From the NCBI GenBank assembly GCA_024280775.1, contig JAJRPM010000003.1, forward strand, positions 37,439 through 101,438: a stretch of DNA of 64,000 bases. Direction: 5' to 3'. Both the position numbers and the translations under genes were made by a program. Below, one piece after another: positions 28,904 through 39,288 of the stretch; the stretch's first letter is position 1, and each line of letters begins with the position of its first letter. Source of the stretch: Candidatus Zixiibacteriota bacterium. Lineage in GTDB: Bacteria > Zixibacteria > MSB-5A5 > GN15 > JACZUZ01. Below the pieces are notes generated by a model. It was given only the letters and a program-made list of their open reading frames with translations, had not been told where the DNA came from and made no database searches.

Positions 28904-29965
28904 CTAGTTCTTTACAGGATAAACTGAATCCCCATCGGATAAATCAGCTACATTGGATATTGCTACTTGGTCAACTCCATTCCAATCGAATTCTGCTGCT
29001 ATCCATCCAGATTGAGATAAACCAAGTGCAACAGGAGTGCGAACTGCTTTGTTAGCTCTTACTAGGAATATCACCGGTTTGTTATTCTTGTTCAGAACAG
29101 CTGTCTCCGGTATGGATAGGACCTGTTCTTTCTGTTCAAGAACAAAGTCAATCGGCAATGTTTCCCCGATGCGCAGTACTTGAGCGATACTAGAAGGAAC
29201 TGGGATCTTCACCGTGAAGGTACGACCAGCGCCTGTGGTCACTGAGGCAATGCTGGAAACTCTTGAGTCAATACTCTCGGAGCTGTTTATTCTAAAGCTG
29301 ACCAAATAGCCGATCTCAATCCCTTTTCTTAAATCTTCTTGTACAACTTCAACATGCAACTCTGTCGAATCACTTCCTATCAATAATAGAGCCTGTCCAG
29401 GCAATACATGTTGTCCGTCTTCCACATATTTCTTGAGGATCCATCCGCTTAGTTTCGCTTTCTCTTTGGTGTTGTTCAGTCGGGATTGTGCCTCAGATAG
29501 TGACGCTCTGGATGTTTCAAAAGCTTTTTGTGATACATCAACTTGCTGTTGTGAAATCGAGCTGGTATTGAGTAGATTCAAGTCTTCTTTGAGATGATTG
29601 CTCCAGTACTCGTGTTCAGAGCTTAGCTTATCAACTAAGGCGTTCAATTCAGGTGATGACAACTTTACGAGTAAGTCGCCTTCTTTGAACGTCTGACCTT
29701 CCTCAATTGGAGTTGAAACAACAGTGCCTTGTATTTGCGCCATGACAGGTATTTCACTAGTTGCGTGAACTGTGGCGATGTAAGTAAGATGTTCTGAGAT
29801 ATCACGTATTTGCGGATTCTCAATACGAACTGCAATTGGGGCTATTGGCGCTGCAGTTTCCTTGTCACTTGAGCAACCAGATGAAACTTGAAAGACCGCA
29901 GTCACAATAACCAATCTCGTAAACGTTCTTAATCCTGAATGTATGTTTAGCTTTGATTTCATCAT
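28904..29965 (-). CDS. RND efflux periplasmic adaptor (lipoprotein)
   Basis: VFQVSSGCSS lipobox; VMAQIQGTVVSTPIEEGQTFKEGDLLVKLSSPEL. Confidence 0.93.
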   Translation of the reverse strand: MMKSKLNIHSGLRTFTRLVIVTAVFQVSSGCSSDKETAAPIAPIAVRIENPQIRDISEHLTYIATVHATSEIPVMAQIQGTVVSTPIEEGQTFKEGDLLVKLSSPELNALVDKLSSEHEYWSNHLKEDLNLLNTSSISQQQVDVSQKAFETSRASLSEAQSRLNNTKEKAKLSGWILKKYVEDGQHVLPGQALLLIGSDSTELHVEVVQEDLRKGIEIGYLVSFRINSSESIDSRVSSIASVTTGAGRTFTVKIPVPSSIAQVLRIGETLPIDFVLEQKEQVLSIPETAVLNKNNKPVIFLVRANKAVRTPVALGLSQSGWIAAEFDWNGVDQVAISNVADLSDGDSVYPVKN

Positions 29966-31290
29966 AGGCCCCCGGCGATTGTTAAAGCTGTTTCATTCGA
30001 CAATGTTCCTGCTAGCATCTCGTAGCGCAATAGCGCCGACCTTGCTGAAAACAACAATTCATTCTTGTTGAATTGCAACTGAAGCAACTCAAGCTCTTGA
30101 ACATTCAAATCCCTCAGTGGAATACGACCAGCTTTGTATAGCTCTTCTTGAGCGTTTACGGACACGAGTTTTTCCTCCTCAGCCCGTGTAAGTAGTTTGA
30201 AACGTTTGTAATGTGAAACGTAATCATCATGCGCTATCTGTAAGTTCACGTTCTGCTCTAGCCGAGCAAATTTGGCCGCTTGATGTGAGGCGTTCGCCAA
30301 TGCTCTAGTCTCGTATATCTTACCTATGCGACTACCACCCTGAAAAAGAGGGAGTGATATCTGTATTCCTGCTACCCATTCTCCAATTGGATTCCAGTCG
30401 GAGCCTGATCGGTAGGCATATGTACCGAAAGCAGACACTTCAGGCCAGAAGCTACTTTTTGCAATCGATGATGCTACCGATGATTTCTGTTGTCGAGCCA
30501 ATGCCGCTTCGAGAGCTGGTCCAGTTACGTTTGTATTGACGGCCCCAGAAACAAGGGAGCTTTCCTCGAAGTAGGAGGATGTCAAGCCCGTCGATTCTAA
30601 TATTAGATTGATAGGTTCAAACTTCCCGACTAACAACCCCAAGCGCAATTGAATTTGATTGTTAGTGACGGACACTGCAATAGAGTCCGATTGGGCATCG
30701 GCTAGTGTCGAAGCGACCAAGGCAACATCACCTGGAGGGACTCTACCTTCAGTTTCCATTGCGACAATGTCCCGGTAACGGAGGTTAAGCGCTTCGAGTC
30801 GCTTGTTGACCAGCTTGGATTGGGCTTCTACTTGTCTTGCAAATAGGAAGAGTTCGGCTATTTGTTGAATTAGTGATTGCCTAGTGAATTTGTGATTGGC
30901 TTTATTCTCTTTCACCGACGCTTTGGCAATATCACGGTTCAACTTGCGTCGCCCACCATCGAAAATCGGCACAGATACGTTTAAGTTTAGGTTGTAGATT
31001 GCATCATCAAGCGCAGGAAAAACTCCGATCTCGTGAATCGGTGTAATTATGTTCGGCTCTTGATAAACCGTATACCCTGCTCCCATGCTCAATTGTGGCA
31101 ATGAACTACCGCTTGCTTGCTTAACTGAAGCTTGAGCGGCCCTTGATTTTGCTTGTGCTGAGAGCAATGTAGGATTTGCTGAAAGAGACAAAGCCAGCGC
31201 TTCCCTGAGTGACAAGGATGTATCACCAAAGGACTGCGTTGCGCCTCCAACTACTAAAACAAAAATGATTAGCCCTATTCTCAATTTCAT
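29962..31290 (-). CDS. TolC-family outer membrane efflux protein
   Basis: LREALALSLSANPTLLSAQAKSRAAQASVKQASGSSLPQLS. Confidence 0.92.
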   Translation of the reverse strand: MKLRIGLIIFVLVVGGATQSFGDTSLSLREALALSLSANPTLLSAQAKSRAAQASVKQASGSSLPQLSMGAGYTVYQEPNIITPIHEIGVFPALDDAIYNLNLNVSVPIFDGGRRKLNRDIAKASVKENKANHKFTRQSLIQQIAELFLFARQVEAQSKLVNKRLEALNLRYRDIVAMETEGRVPPGDVALVASTLADAQSDSIAVSVTNNQIQLRLGLLVGKFEPINLILESTGLTSSYFEESSLVSGAVNTNVTGPALEAALARQQKSSVASSIAKSSFWPEVSAFGTYAYRSGSDWNPIGEWVAGIQISLPLFQGGSRIGKIYETRALANASHQAAKFARLEQNVNLQIAHDDYVSHYKRFKLLTRAEEEKLVSVNAQEELYKAGRIPLRDLNVQELELLQLQFNKNELLFSARSALLRYEMLAGTLSNETALTIAGGL

Positions 31291-31332
31291 AATATCACCT
31301 ATGAGGCCTATACTGCTCCCCCCCTATAGAAA

Positions 31333-31815
31333 TCAGTTGGAAAGATTCTTAAATCTCTCGCTAGCATAAGCAGTGTGACAATTCAGACAACTTTGAGTCA
31401 TTTCTGAATACAAGTTAATGGCTGTCTTGAAATCATTTGTATCCACGGCCTTGGCAACATCATTGGCCGTCATGTGAAACTTCCTGTCCATCTTTATGAA
31501 TCCCTTGGGAAGAATCGCGAGAATTTTCTTTATCTCCTTTGAGTCAAATTCTTGTTTCAGATTGGTATTCCTTATCTCTATGGCTGTTGCTGATGCCTTT
31601 GCAGAGTCTCCCTGCACGATGTATTGCAATAAGTCTCCCATCAGTGTCGAAATAGTTTTCATCTCATGGATAAGCACTGCCTTAACATTCTCAGGAACTT
31701 GCAAGCGCTCGTGGCGAACCTGCATACTGTCTGTCTTTTGACTACCTGCGGCAAGAGACGCTAGTGACGCAAACAATACAAATATACTTACGGTGATGTT
31801 TTTTTTTGGGGACAT
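31333..31815 (-). CDS. Exported c-type cytochrome (cytochrome c'/c556-like)
   Basis: Signal peptide, single C-terminal CLNCH heme motif in a helical sequence. Confidence 0.75.
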   Translation of the reverse strand: MSPKKNITVSIFVLFASLASLAAGSQKTDSMQVRHERLQVPENVKAVLIHEMKTISTLMGDLLQYIVQGDSAKASATAIEIRNTNLKQEFDSKEIKKILAILPKGFIKMDRKFHMTANDVAKAVDTNDFKTAINLYSEMTQSCLNCHTAYASERFKNLSN

Positions 31816-31849
31816 GCTTTCTTCCTTTTCGATTGTCTGAAGTAATTAT

Positions 31850-32458
31850 TTATTTGCTCTTTGACTTTTCGTGTTTGGCTATGTTCTGAATTATCGTTGG
31901 TAGTAACTGCTCAAATATATCTTTTCTTGCATTAGTTTTTATCCCCAGTCTTAGCTGAATAGCTAAGGATGCTGACATTCCGATAAGTAGCGTAGAGTAT
32001 TCACCGACTGTTGCGGATGGTATATTGGGGTTCAGTTCTTTGATCGTATCCTCAAGCATTCCTTGGTATTCTTCAAATAGTAGCTTGATATGGTTGGTGA
32101 GGTCGAGCTTCTTGGTTGCGGCGATTTCAGCTATAAAGACCATTGGCAAGCCATCTAGTTTGAGAACCGTATTGAGATGATGGGTTACGATTTTTTTCAG
32201 TCGTAACGCAGGATCAGCTTCAGAGGCCTCGATCTTGCGAATAGGCGCAAGTAGAACGTTCTTCATGCTATTGATGATGCCAATAAGTAGCTTTGACTTA
32301 TCAGGGAAATAGCGATATGCAGAAGGCTCCTTTATTCCCACCCTATCTGCAACTTTTCTCATAGTTACCGCCTGCAATCCTCCTTGACGAATCAGGTACA
32401 TGGTTTCCTTTAGGATCTCTTCTTGGCGGTTACTGGCTTTCCGGTCTTTCTTTATCAT
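31850..32458 (-). CDS. TetR-family regulator
   Basis: RQEEILKETMYLIRQGGLQAVTMRKVADRVGIKEPSAYRYFPDKSKLL. Confidence 0.92.
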   Translation of the reverse strand: MIKKDRKASNRQEEILKETMYLIRQGGLQAVTMRKVADRVGIKEPSAYRYFPDKSKLLIGIINSMKNVLLAPIRKIEASEADPALRLKKIVTHHLNTVLKLDGLPMVFIAEIAATKKLDLTNHIKLLFEEYQGMLEDTIKELNPNIPSATVGEYSTLLIGMSASLAIQLRLGIKTNARKDIFEQLLPTIIQNIAKHEKSKSK

Positions 32459-32473
32459 TGCTTCTCCTTATGA

Positions 32474-32491
32474 CTAGCTAGTACTTGCTAG
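32474..32491. promoter_or_regulatory. Candidate TetR operator CTAGCTAGTACTTGCTAG
   Basis: 16/18 palindromic positions, 16 bp upstream of tetR start. Confidence 0.6.
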
Positions 32492-33071
32492 CCAAGCTAC
32501 CATGTATACTACGGTTGTCAACAGTTGTTTCAATAAAAATCTATTATCGTGAACCTGTTCAAAACCAGCGCAGGTCGCTGGAATCAATCACTCCACAGAG
32601 GATTTATCTCATGAGTCGGGCGTGCAGAGGTCCATGCGCAACTGGTTGAACCAAAGCGGATTCCGGCACGATGCCTCTATTTGGCTCCCTCGACGCCATG
32701 CACCTCTCAGATTTCGCTCTCCAGAGAGAGTCATCTAGATATTCGTGTGTAAGGTTTCTTCATCTCATTAGGTGTGAGTGGAGTATTAGAGTAAAGTTTT
32801 GAATATGTGTTGAATGTTCTAGCGTGCGCTGTTGTTCCTGATATCAGCCTGACTCTCTGTTAAGCGGCGATGTTTCCGACTACCCAGTTGATGAACTCGT
32901 CACGTAAGGCCCGCCATTTTTGTATTCTTCTGTATTGCAACTATTTACGACTATACCATTCTTGTTGTTTCGGAATTCGCCCCACCCTTAGGTTTTGCGC
33001 GTCTTTCTGTGTTGTTCGATAGACCTTTTGCCTCTATATTCGTTGCTATCAACAAGCGCTAGAGATAGCGC

Positions 33072-36000
33072 TTGTCAAAAACACAAATCAAAGCGTGGCT
33101 CGAGATAGCAGACAAAGAACCAGATAACGACAAAACCCGCACCCACCTCGCCCTGACAAAAGGGGTGATGGTACAGCGCTACCGTATCGTCGATAAAATT
33201 GGCACAGGCGGCATGGGAGAGGTGTACCTGGCTGAAGATACCGAGCTGGAACGAAGGGTCGCTCTAAAGTTTCTGCCGACCAGTATGGCTCAGGACTCGG
33301 ATCTTCGCGCTCGGTTTACCCGGGAAGCTCAGGCCACTGCCAAGCTTAACCATCCAAACGTCGTCACCATCTACGAAGTCTCAGAGCAATTCGGTCGTCC
33401 GTTTATTGCTATGGAACTAGTTGAGGGGCAAACTCTTTCAGATTTGTCGAAAGGCAATAAGCTTGATGTCAACAGAATAATCGAAATAGCTATTCAGCTA
33501 TGTGACGGCCTGGGCGCCGCGCACGAAAAAGAAGTAGTCCATCGAGATATCAAGCCTTCCAATATAGTTGTCGATTCGCATGGTCGTCCCAAGATTCTTG
33601 ATTTCGGTTTGGCGGCCATCAAAGGTGGCGATAACCTCACCAAGACTGGCTCAACGCTGGGTACGGTTCGATATATGTCACCCGAGCAAGTGCAGGGGCA
33701 AGAAATTGATAGTCGCTCTGACCTGTTCTCGCTTGGAGTTTTGCTCTACGAGCTGATTGCCGGACGCACCCCTTTCGAACAGGACAATGAAGCGGCCACG
33801 CTAAGGTCGATTATCAATGACAACCCCGAGCCACTGGCCCGCTACAAAGCTGATGTGCCCGATGAGCTACAGCGCACTGTTTCAAAACTATTGGAAAAGC
33901 AAACATCACTGCGCTATCAACACGCCGAAGGAGTCACTAGTGATCTCAAACGGTTGATTGCCCCCTCCGGCAGTACAATTATTGGAACTCCGGCCAAAGC
34001 CAAAAGTAATAGTAAAATGCCGGTGATTGTTGCAGGCCTGGTTCTAGTAATTCTAGCATCAGCGCTGATTCTCAAACCGTGGAAATCTGATGTCTCGTCG
34101 ACACAAGAGGCAGTCGCCCAAGAAGACCGACTGGCGATTATGTATTTTCATAACCTCGCTGATCCAAATGACACACTTCGTCAGGGAGAGATTGTTGCTA
34201 GTCTCCTGATTACTGATATATCGGCCTCCACTGAACTTAAAGTTGTTTCGTCACAAAGACTTTATGATATCCTCAAGCTACTCGGCAGGGAGGGCGCGAA
34301 GACTATTGATCGCGATGTAGCTACACAGGTCGCAAACAAAGCCAACGCGAAGTGGATGCTAACAGGAAATATTCTGCGCACTGAGCCGAATGTTATCCTG
34401 ACTGCGCAATTGGTGGATGTAGCTACCGGTAATGTATTGACATCATCACGAATCGATGGAGCCCCTGGTGAAGATATCTTTGGACTTGTCGATAGCCTCA
34501 CCGATGATATCACCTCACGACTTGATGTGCCAGCGGCTACTATTTCCGAAAGTCCAAGCGTAGCCGAGATGACCACCAACTCACCAGATGCTTATCGCTA
34601 CTTTCTCGATGGCGAAGAGCTGTTTAACCGCTTTCAATTCTTTGAGGCTAGTAAGGCATTCGAGAAAGCGATTGCCGCTGATTCGAATTTCACGTTGGCA
34701 TATTATATGCGTTCCCACAGTGGCGACAATCCTAAATATTACATACAGAAGGCGAAAGAACGCATAGACAATGTCCCTGAACTGCTTAGGATGATTATCT
34801 TAGCCCAGGAGGCAGTGATACAGGACAGCGTAATTAAGGCGATTAAGTTGCACGAGGAAATCGCAACAAAGTATCCGGAAGAAAAGGGAGTCCTTACGTA
34901 CCTTGGTGTACTATATGCTAGATGGCCCATACGCGACTTTCGTTCTTCAGTGAATAGTCTTCTCAAATCGATTGAGATTGACCCATTAAATAAAATGGCC
35001 TATAGCATCTTAGCGGATAGTTACAATCGGCTCGGGGATGCGGACAGTTCTATCTGGGCGATTAACGAATATATCAAGATAGCGCCCAATGAACCAAATC
35101 CTTACTACGTTCGAGGAAATCTCTACGCCCAAAACGGTCAACTCAAGCAGGCAATCGAATCGTACAAAAGAGCGCTCACGATTGATCCAGGCTACGGAAG
35201 CGCTCTCAGGAGTTTGGCGTATTCATATTTGTATTCTGGAAACATAGCTGAGGCCTCCCGACTAATGAGAGAACGGGCCTCACACATTAATAAGAATGTT
35301 CGCCTCAACGGACTCGCAGGGCTTAAGAACATATCCCTCTACCAAGGTAAACTCCGAAAAGCGTATGAACGTTATGAATACTTTTTTGAAAGCAGTAGAA
35401 TCGAGGCAAACAAAGGCAAAATCCCGGCGTGGCATTATTCGCAACGAAAGGACTTCGCGTTGTTGCTACATGAGCTAACTGGTGAGCGTCAGTGGGCCGA
35501 TTCTGCGTTCAAGGCTTTGGATTCTTATGATAGCTTGATTTTGAATAACCCCTCATCTACGGTATCTAAAGAGGCGCTAATTGAGCAGACAACTTCGGTA
35601 CGAGCAGATACCTGGTTGAAACTAGGAGAAGTTGAGCGAGCCGATTCAATGCTCAGGTCTCTACCTAAGAAAGCTATTGACACAACGGATATGCTAAATC
35701 TGACTCGTTTTAGACTAAACGAGTTCCTACGCACTTTTTATCATGCAGACTATGACTCTGCCGCGCATTTCGCGAATCTCGCAATAGACGCCAATCCTTT
35801 ATTTACCAATTATGCTCACTTGGGTCACGCGTTATTGCTCGCTGGAAAAATCGGAGAGTCAGTTGCCGCGCTAGAGAAAGCAGAGAGGAATTATGACAAC
35901 TTGCGAAGTTTCGATGTAATCCTAACTGTGCGTGTCCATTACTGGCTCGCCCAGGCATACGAAGCATCTGGATGGAATGACAAAGCAATTCAGAAATACG

Positions 36001-36089
36001 AACAGTTTCTAGAGATATGGAAAGACGCCGACGACAACATCATTGACCTGAAAAATGCCAAAGAACGACTCGCGAAGTTAAAGGCCTAA
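33072..36089 (+). CDS. Ser/Thr protein kinase with TolB/FlgO-like and TPR region
   Basis: IGTGGMGEVYLAEDTELERRVALKFL, VHRDIKPSNIVVD, DFGLA; C-terminal TPRs; TTG start. Confidence 0.92.
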   Translation: MSKTQIKAWLEIADKEPDNDKTRTHLALTKGVMVQRYRIVDKIGTGGMGEVYLAEDTELERRVALKFLPTSMAQDSDLRARFTREAQATAKLNHPNVVTIYEVSEQFGRPFIAMELVEGQTLSDLSKGNKLDVNRIIEIAIQLCDGLGAAHEKEVVHRDIKPSNIVVDSHGRPKILDFGLAAIKGGDNLTKTGSTLGTVRYMSPEQVQGQEIDSRSDLFSLGVLLYELIAGRTPFEQDNEAATLRSIINDNPEPLARYKADVPDELQRTVSKLLEKQTSLRYQHAEGVTSDLKRLIAPSGSTIIGTPAKAKSNSKMPVIVAGLVLVILASALILKPWKSDVSSTQEAVAQEDRLAIMYFHNLADPNDTLRQGEIVASLLITDISASTELKVVSSQRLYDILKLLGREGAKTIDRDVATQVANKANAKWMLTGNILRTEPNVILTAQLVDVATGNVLTSSRIDGAPGEDIFGLVDSLTDDITSRLDVPAATISESPSVAEMTTNSPDAYRYFLDGEELFNRFQFFEASKAFEKAIAADSNFTLAYYMRSHSGDNPKYYIQKAKERIDNVPELLRMIILAQEAVIQDSVIKAIKLHEEIATKYPEEKGVLTYLGVLYARWPIRDFRSSVNSLLKSIEIDPLNKMAYSILADSYNRLGDADSSIWAINEYIKIAPNEPNPYYVRGNLYAQNGQLKQAIESYKRALTIDPGYGSALRSLAYSYLYSGNIAEASRLMRERASHINKNVRLNGLAGLKNISLYQGKLRKAYERYEYFFESSRIEANKGKIPAWHYSQRKDFALLLHELTGERQWADSAFKALDSYDSLILNNPSSTVSKEALIEQTTSVRADTWLKLGEVERADSMLRSLPKKAIDTTDMLNLTRFRLNEFLRTFYHADYDSAAHFANLAIDANPLFTNYAHLGHALLLAGKIGESVAALEKAERNYDNLRSFDVILTVRVHYWLAQAYEASGWNDKAIQKYEQFLEIWKDADDNIIDLKNAKERLAKLKA

Positions 36090-36469
36090 GGAGTTCTAAT
36101 CGGCGCATGGTCACAACAGTACTAATGGATGAGGCGCTCGCGAGTTATGTCGTTTACCCTCCCCGATGTCAGAATTCGTCCCTTTAACGGTTCAATCCGA
36201 GTCTACCCGGGATACGAAGAACTGCTCCAAAAATACGAAGAGAAGAAGTAAGTTTCCTGCTCACTGCAATATCTGCGGCTTGCAGTCTCCTAGCTCCCAT
36301 AAGCCTGCGAAAGCTTATGCATCAGGCAGGCCGTTGATAAGTAGAGGAGTATTGGCATATTTAGTGTCAGGAGGATTCTATGAAGTGATCGAGATTTATG
36401 GAAACACGGATTATCGGGATTTTGCAGGAAGCTGATAGTGGTTTGAAAGTTCAGAGCGTGTGCCACAGC

Positions 36470-36850
36470 GTGTACACAACCCGCTTGGAATAGCTCCGAC
36501 AGCCAACAGGGCCTGGGCGTTGGACTTCGTGCATGTCGCGCTGTATGTCGGTCGGCGCTATTCGCTGTGACAAAGGCCCGGAATCTCTCTCACAGGCCTT
36601 TGTGGACTGGCGCGAGCAGAGTAACTTCGAGATCTGTCATGTCCAGCCGGGTAAACCGTATCAGAACTGTTACATTGAACAACTCAACCGGACTTATCGC
36701 GAGGGGGGGGGTAAACAGCTATTTGCTTGAGGATTTGGAGCAGGCGCTGAAAGATAACCCATCGCTGACCGACTAACTACAATGGGCAGCGTCCCCACGA
36801 TGAGCTCAGAGGATTGCCACCAAGCGTCTACTGTAAACAACAAACAGCCA
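36470..36850 (+). pseudogene. Second IS3-type transposase remnant with frameshifts
   Basis: ANRAWALDFVHVALYVGRRYS; then frameshifted IRCDKGPESLSQAFVDWREQSNFEICHVQPGKPYQNCYIEQLNRTYREG; frameshift at a 9-G run. Confidence 0.82.
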
Positions 36851-37030
36851 AAAACTCTACTTTAGAACTGTCTACTTGACAGGGAAGCTTATATTTCTTC
36901 TCATTGTGCCAACTAGTTATTCATGCTAACTCTGTTCATGTTTCCAACCTCAAGCCGAAATGTTAGGCTTCATGTTTCAGCTCAGTTTGTAAGTTTAGAG
37001 TGGTCTTAGTCCCCTAAAAACAGTAGTATC

Positions 37031-37963
37031 GTGTTCGATATGATTGATAGAACCAAAAAAATATTGAATACCGCGCTGGTCGCAATTGTACTTATTTTTG
37101 TTATCGATTCGTTTTCGCAGAATTGGCCAAAAGTAACTAGTTACGTCTGGAATGTGAATTACGCGACGCTTGCCTTATCTGTCGTGGCGCACCTTTTTAC
37201 TTTCGTGTTATTCTCATGGGTATGGTGTTGGTTATTGACGGCTTATGGCCACAACATTCGCATAAAGTCAGCGTTCAAGATAGGGTATCTAGCAAACTTA
37301 GGTCGTTACATCCCTGGTAAGATATGGCCGGTATTCGGAATGGCATATCTGGCAGAGCAAGTTGGTGTAAAGAAGCGAGAGTCTGTTTCATCGTGGATTG
37401 TAGCTCTGGTCTATGCAAATATGGCTTCACTAATCGCCGCTATGTTTTTCGGTTTTTTCAATGATACGATTTCGGAGTGGGTAAAATCTGTAGCGCCAAA
37501 TAGTGTTTTGATAGCCGGATCTATGGTTGCAATCGCAGCTTCAGCTGTTCTACTTTACCGTCCGGATATTGTTTCTGCATCGGTTAACAAGATTCTGAAG
37601 ATAATGAAACGAGAGCCAGTGACTCTGGAGATGTCTCGTCGAACCGCTACAAAAGTTTTCTTCGGATACATGGCATGTTGGATTTTGTATGGTTTTGCAT
37701 TTTGGCTGTTCGCTCAAGCAATGCTAAATGATGTATCTGTTCCATTTGCCAGCGGAGTGGGAAGTTTCATCGTTGCATATCAGGTGGGCTATTTGGCATT
37801 CTTTTCACCGGGAGGAATAGGTGTTCGCGAGTTGACACTTGTAGTCTTACTCCAGCCATCTATTGGTGATTCTGCGTTTGCAATTGCTTTGGCTGCTAGA
37901 CTGTGGAATATGGCCGCCGAAGTTATAGCTGCCGTAATAGCTCTCAAGATAAGATTCCGGTAG
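37031..37963 (+). CDS. LPG-synthase TM-like/flippase-like membrane protein
   Basis: LGRYIPGKIWPVFGMAYLAEQVGV, FSPGGIGVRELTLVVLL. Confidence 0.82.
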   Translation: MFDMIDRTKKILNTALVAIVLIFVIDSFSQNWPKVTSYVWNVNYATLALSVVAHLFTFVLFSWVWCWLLTAYGHNIRIKSAFKIGYLANLGRYIPGKIWPVFGMAYLAEQVGVKKRESVSSWIVALVYANMASLIAAMFFGFFNDTISEWVKSVAPNSVLIAGSMVAIAASAVLLYRPDIVSASVNKILKIMKREPVTLEMSRRTATKVFFGYMACWILYGFAFWLFAQAMLNDVSVPFASGVGSFIVAYQVGYLAFFSPGGIGVRELTLVVLLQPSIGDSAFAIALAARLWNMAAEVIAAVIALKIRFR

Positions 37964-38228
37964 CCCAATTTTCTCCAGAACGCTATGGAATCAAGAAGGT
38001 GTTCACGTTTTGTCGCCGTCAATTATGGTATATCCTAAGATTGACGAAATAACCCCCATCCCCAAACTAAACCAAAAGAATTACCCAATAGGCACAACAG
38101 TGCAGGTCATGATAGAAGTGGCGCCCCGGATAATCGGAAAAGCAACACGCATTATTGGAAGGCTATGATTAGTTGGGTGAGCGGTGCGAAATAGTTTTCC
38201 GGTAAGTGACACGATAGAGTTGCGCTAT

Positions 38229-39266
38229 CTATTGTATGATTGACGGTGTATTGATAATATCTGAAGCCTTAAGATACTTTACACCTATACCGTACTTTTT
38301 CGCAAGCTGTAGAAGAGCCGTGAGATTTGTGTCCATATTCTCAAGTGAATAGAGCTTGTGCTTGTTAGGTAACAGCTCATCCGGGTGAAAGTAACTCACG
38401 AACAGTACAGATTCTTTCTTTGCCAGACGCTTTTCAAGCTGACGCAAGACGGGACGCGCTAGAGGAGGATCTCCGGTTATGTTAATCCAATAGGTAGGCC
38501 TGCGGATAGCTCTAAATACTTGCCCCAAACTCTTCATTTTCTTGGCCATGACCATACCTCGAACAGTTCCCCAGAACAACGATTCCGACACGAAATTGGG
38601 AGCTTCAATTAGGGTAGATGTTTTCTCACCATCCTTTGCTTCTCTACTGTAGTCGCTTGATGCGGGATAGTATGGATGATTCGGAGTTTTTTCCCAATCA
38701 AAGCTATTGAAGGTATTTAATTTGTCTGCTGAAGAATCAATCCTCATTCCTGGGATAGCGCTGAAGTCAACTAAGACACCTAGGTTTTGTAAAGTAGTAA
38801 AAGTATCATTGTTGTGATAGTCCCAACCCATCCGAACGGATTTCCCGCGACCTTGAAGTTCGCTTTGGTAATCTGCGTGGGCTTGTTTTAGCATATCGAC
38901 TTGCCAGTCCACATCATGGCACTCCTGATACCATTGGCCGGACCCGGCGTCCTTTCGCCAGAAGTGAGGATGCCAGGCCAGTTCATCCCCCGAATTCTCC
39001 AATTCCAAAAAAAAGTTTCGATGGAGTGCAAGGATAGACGCATAACGACCATAGTAGGATTTTATTTGTTCGTCCACACGTAGACACCAGGTAAGAATCG
39101 GCTCCTTGCCAGATGAGTCTACGTTTTTGGCAATCCTTTCTTTCATCATGGGGATTCCCTCAAGCATACCTCGCCAACTCAATGTATCAGCAGGCAGATT
39201 GTCGATGAAATCCTTTCTATCAGGATCAGTATCACATCCAATAACTATATACAGCGTTTGAGACAC
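38229..39266 (-). CDS. Polysaccharide deacetylase-like protein
   Basis: VIGCDTDPDR, ELAWHPHFW, MGWDYHNNDTFTTLQNLGVLVDFS, YFHPDEL. Confidence 0.6.
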   Translation of the reverse strand: MSQTLYIVIGCDTDPDRKDFIDNLPADTLSWRGMLEGIPMMKERIAKNVDSSGKEPILTWCLRVDEQIKSYYGRYASILALHRNFFLELENSGDELAWHPHFWRKDAGSGQWYQECHDVDWQVDMLKQAHADYQSELQGRGKSVRMGWDYHNNDTFTTLQNLGVLVDFSAIPGMRIDSSADKLNTFNSFDWEKTPNHPYYPASSDYSREAKDGEKTSTLIEAPNFVSESLFWGTVRGMVMAKKMKSLGQVFRAIRRPTYWINITGDPPLARPVLRQLEKRLAKKESVLFVSYFHPDELLPNKHKLYSLENMDTNLTALLQLAKKYGIGVKYLKASDIINTPSIIQ

Positions 39267-39288
39267 GAGCTGGTACCCTCCACTAAAA

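Noticed and set aside
32580-33060. Non-coding gap upstream of the kinase as a degenerate IS or sRNA locus
   Set aside because: Only weak inverted similarity (GTGCAGAGG / CATGCACCTCTC), no transposase-like translation, no clear terminator.
36166-36435. 89-aa ORF after the kinase gene
   Set aside because: Low-complexity basic composition in a degraded intergenic region; no supported product.
36703-36711. 9-G run as a programmed frameshift site
   Set aside because: IS3 frameshifting normally occurs at an A-rich slippery site between orfA and orfB, not within the OrfB catalytic region; other frame breaks indicate decay.
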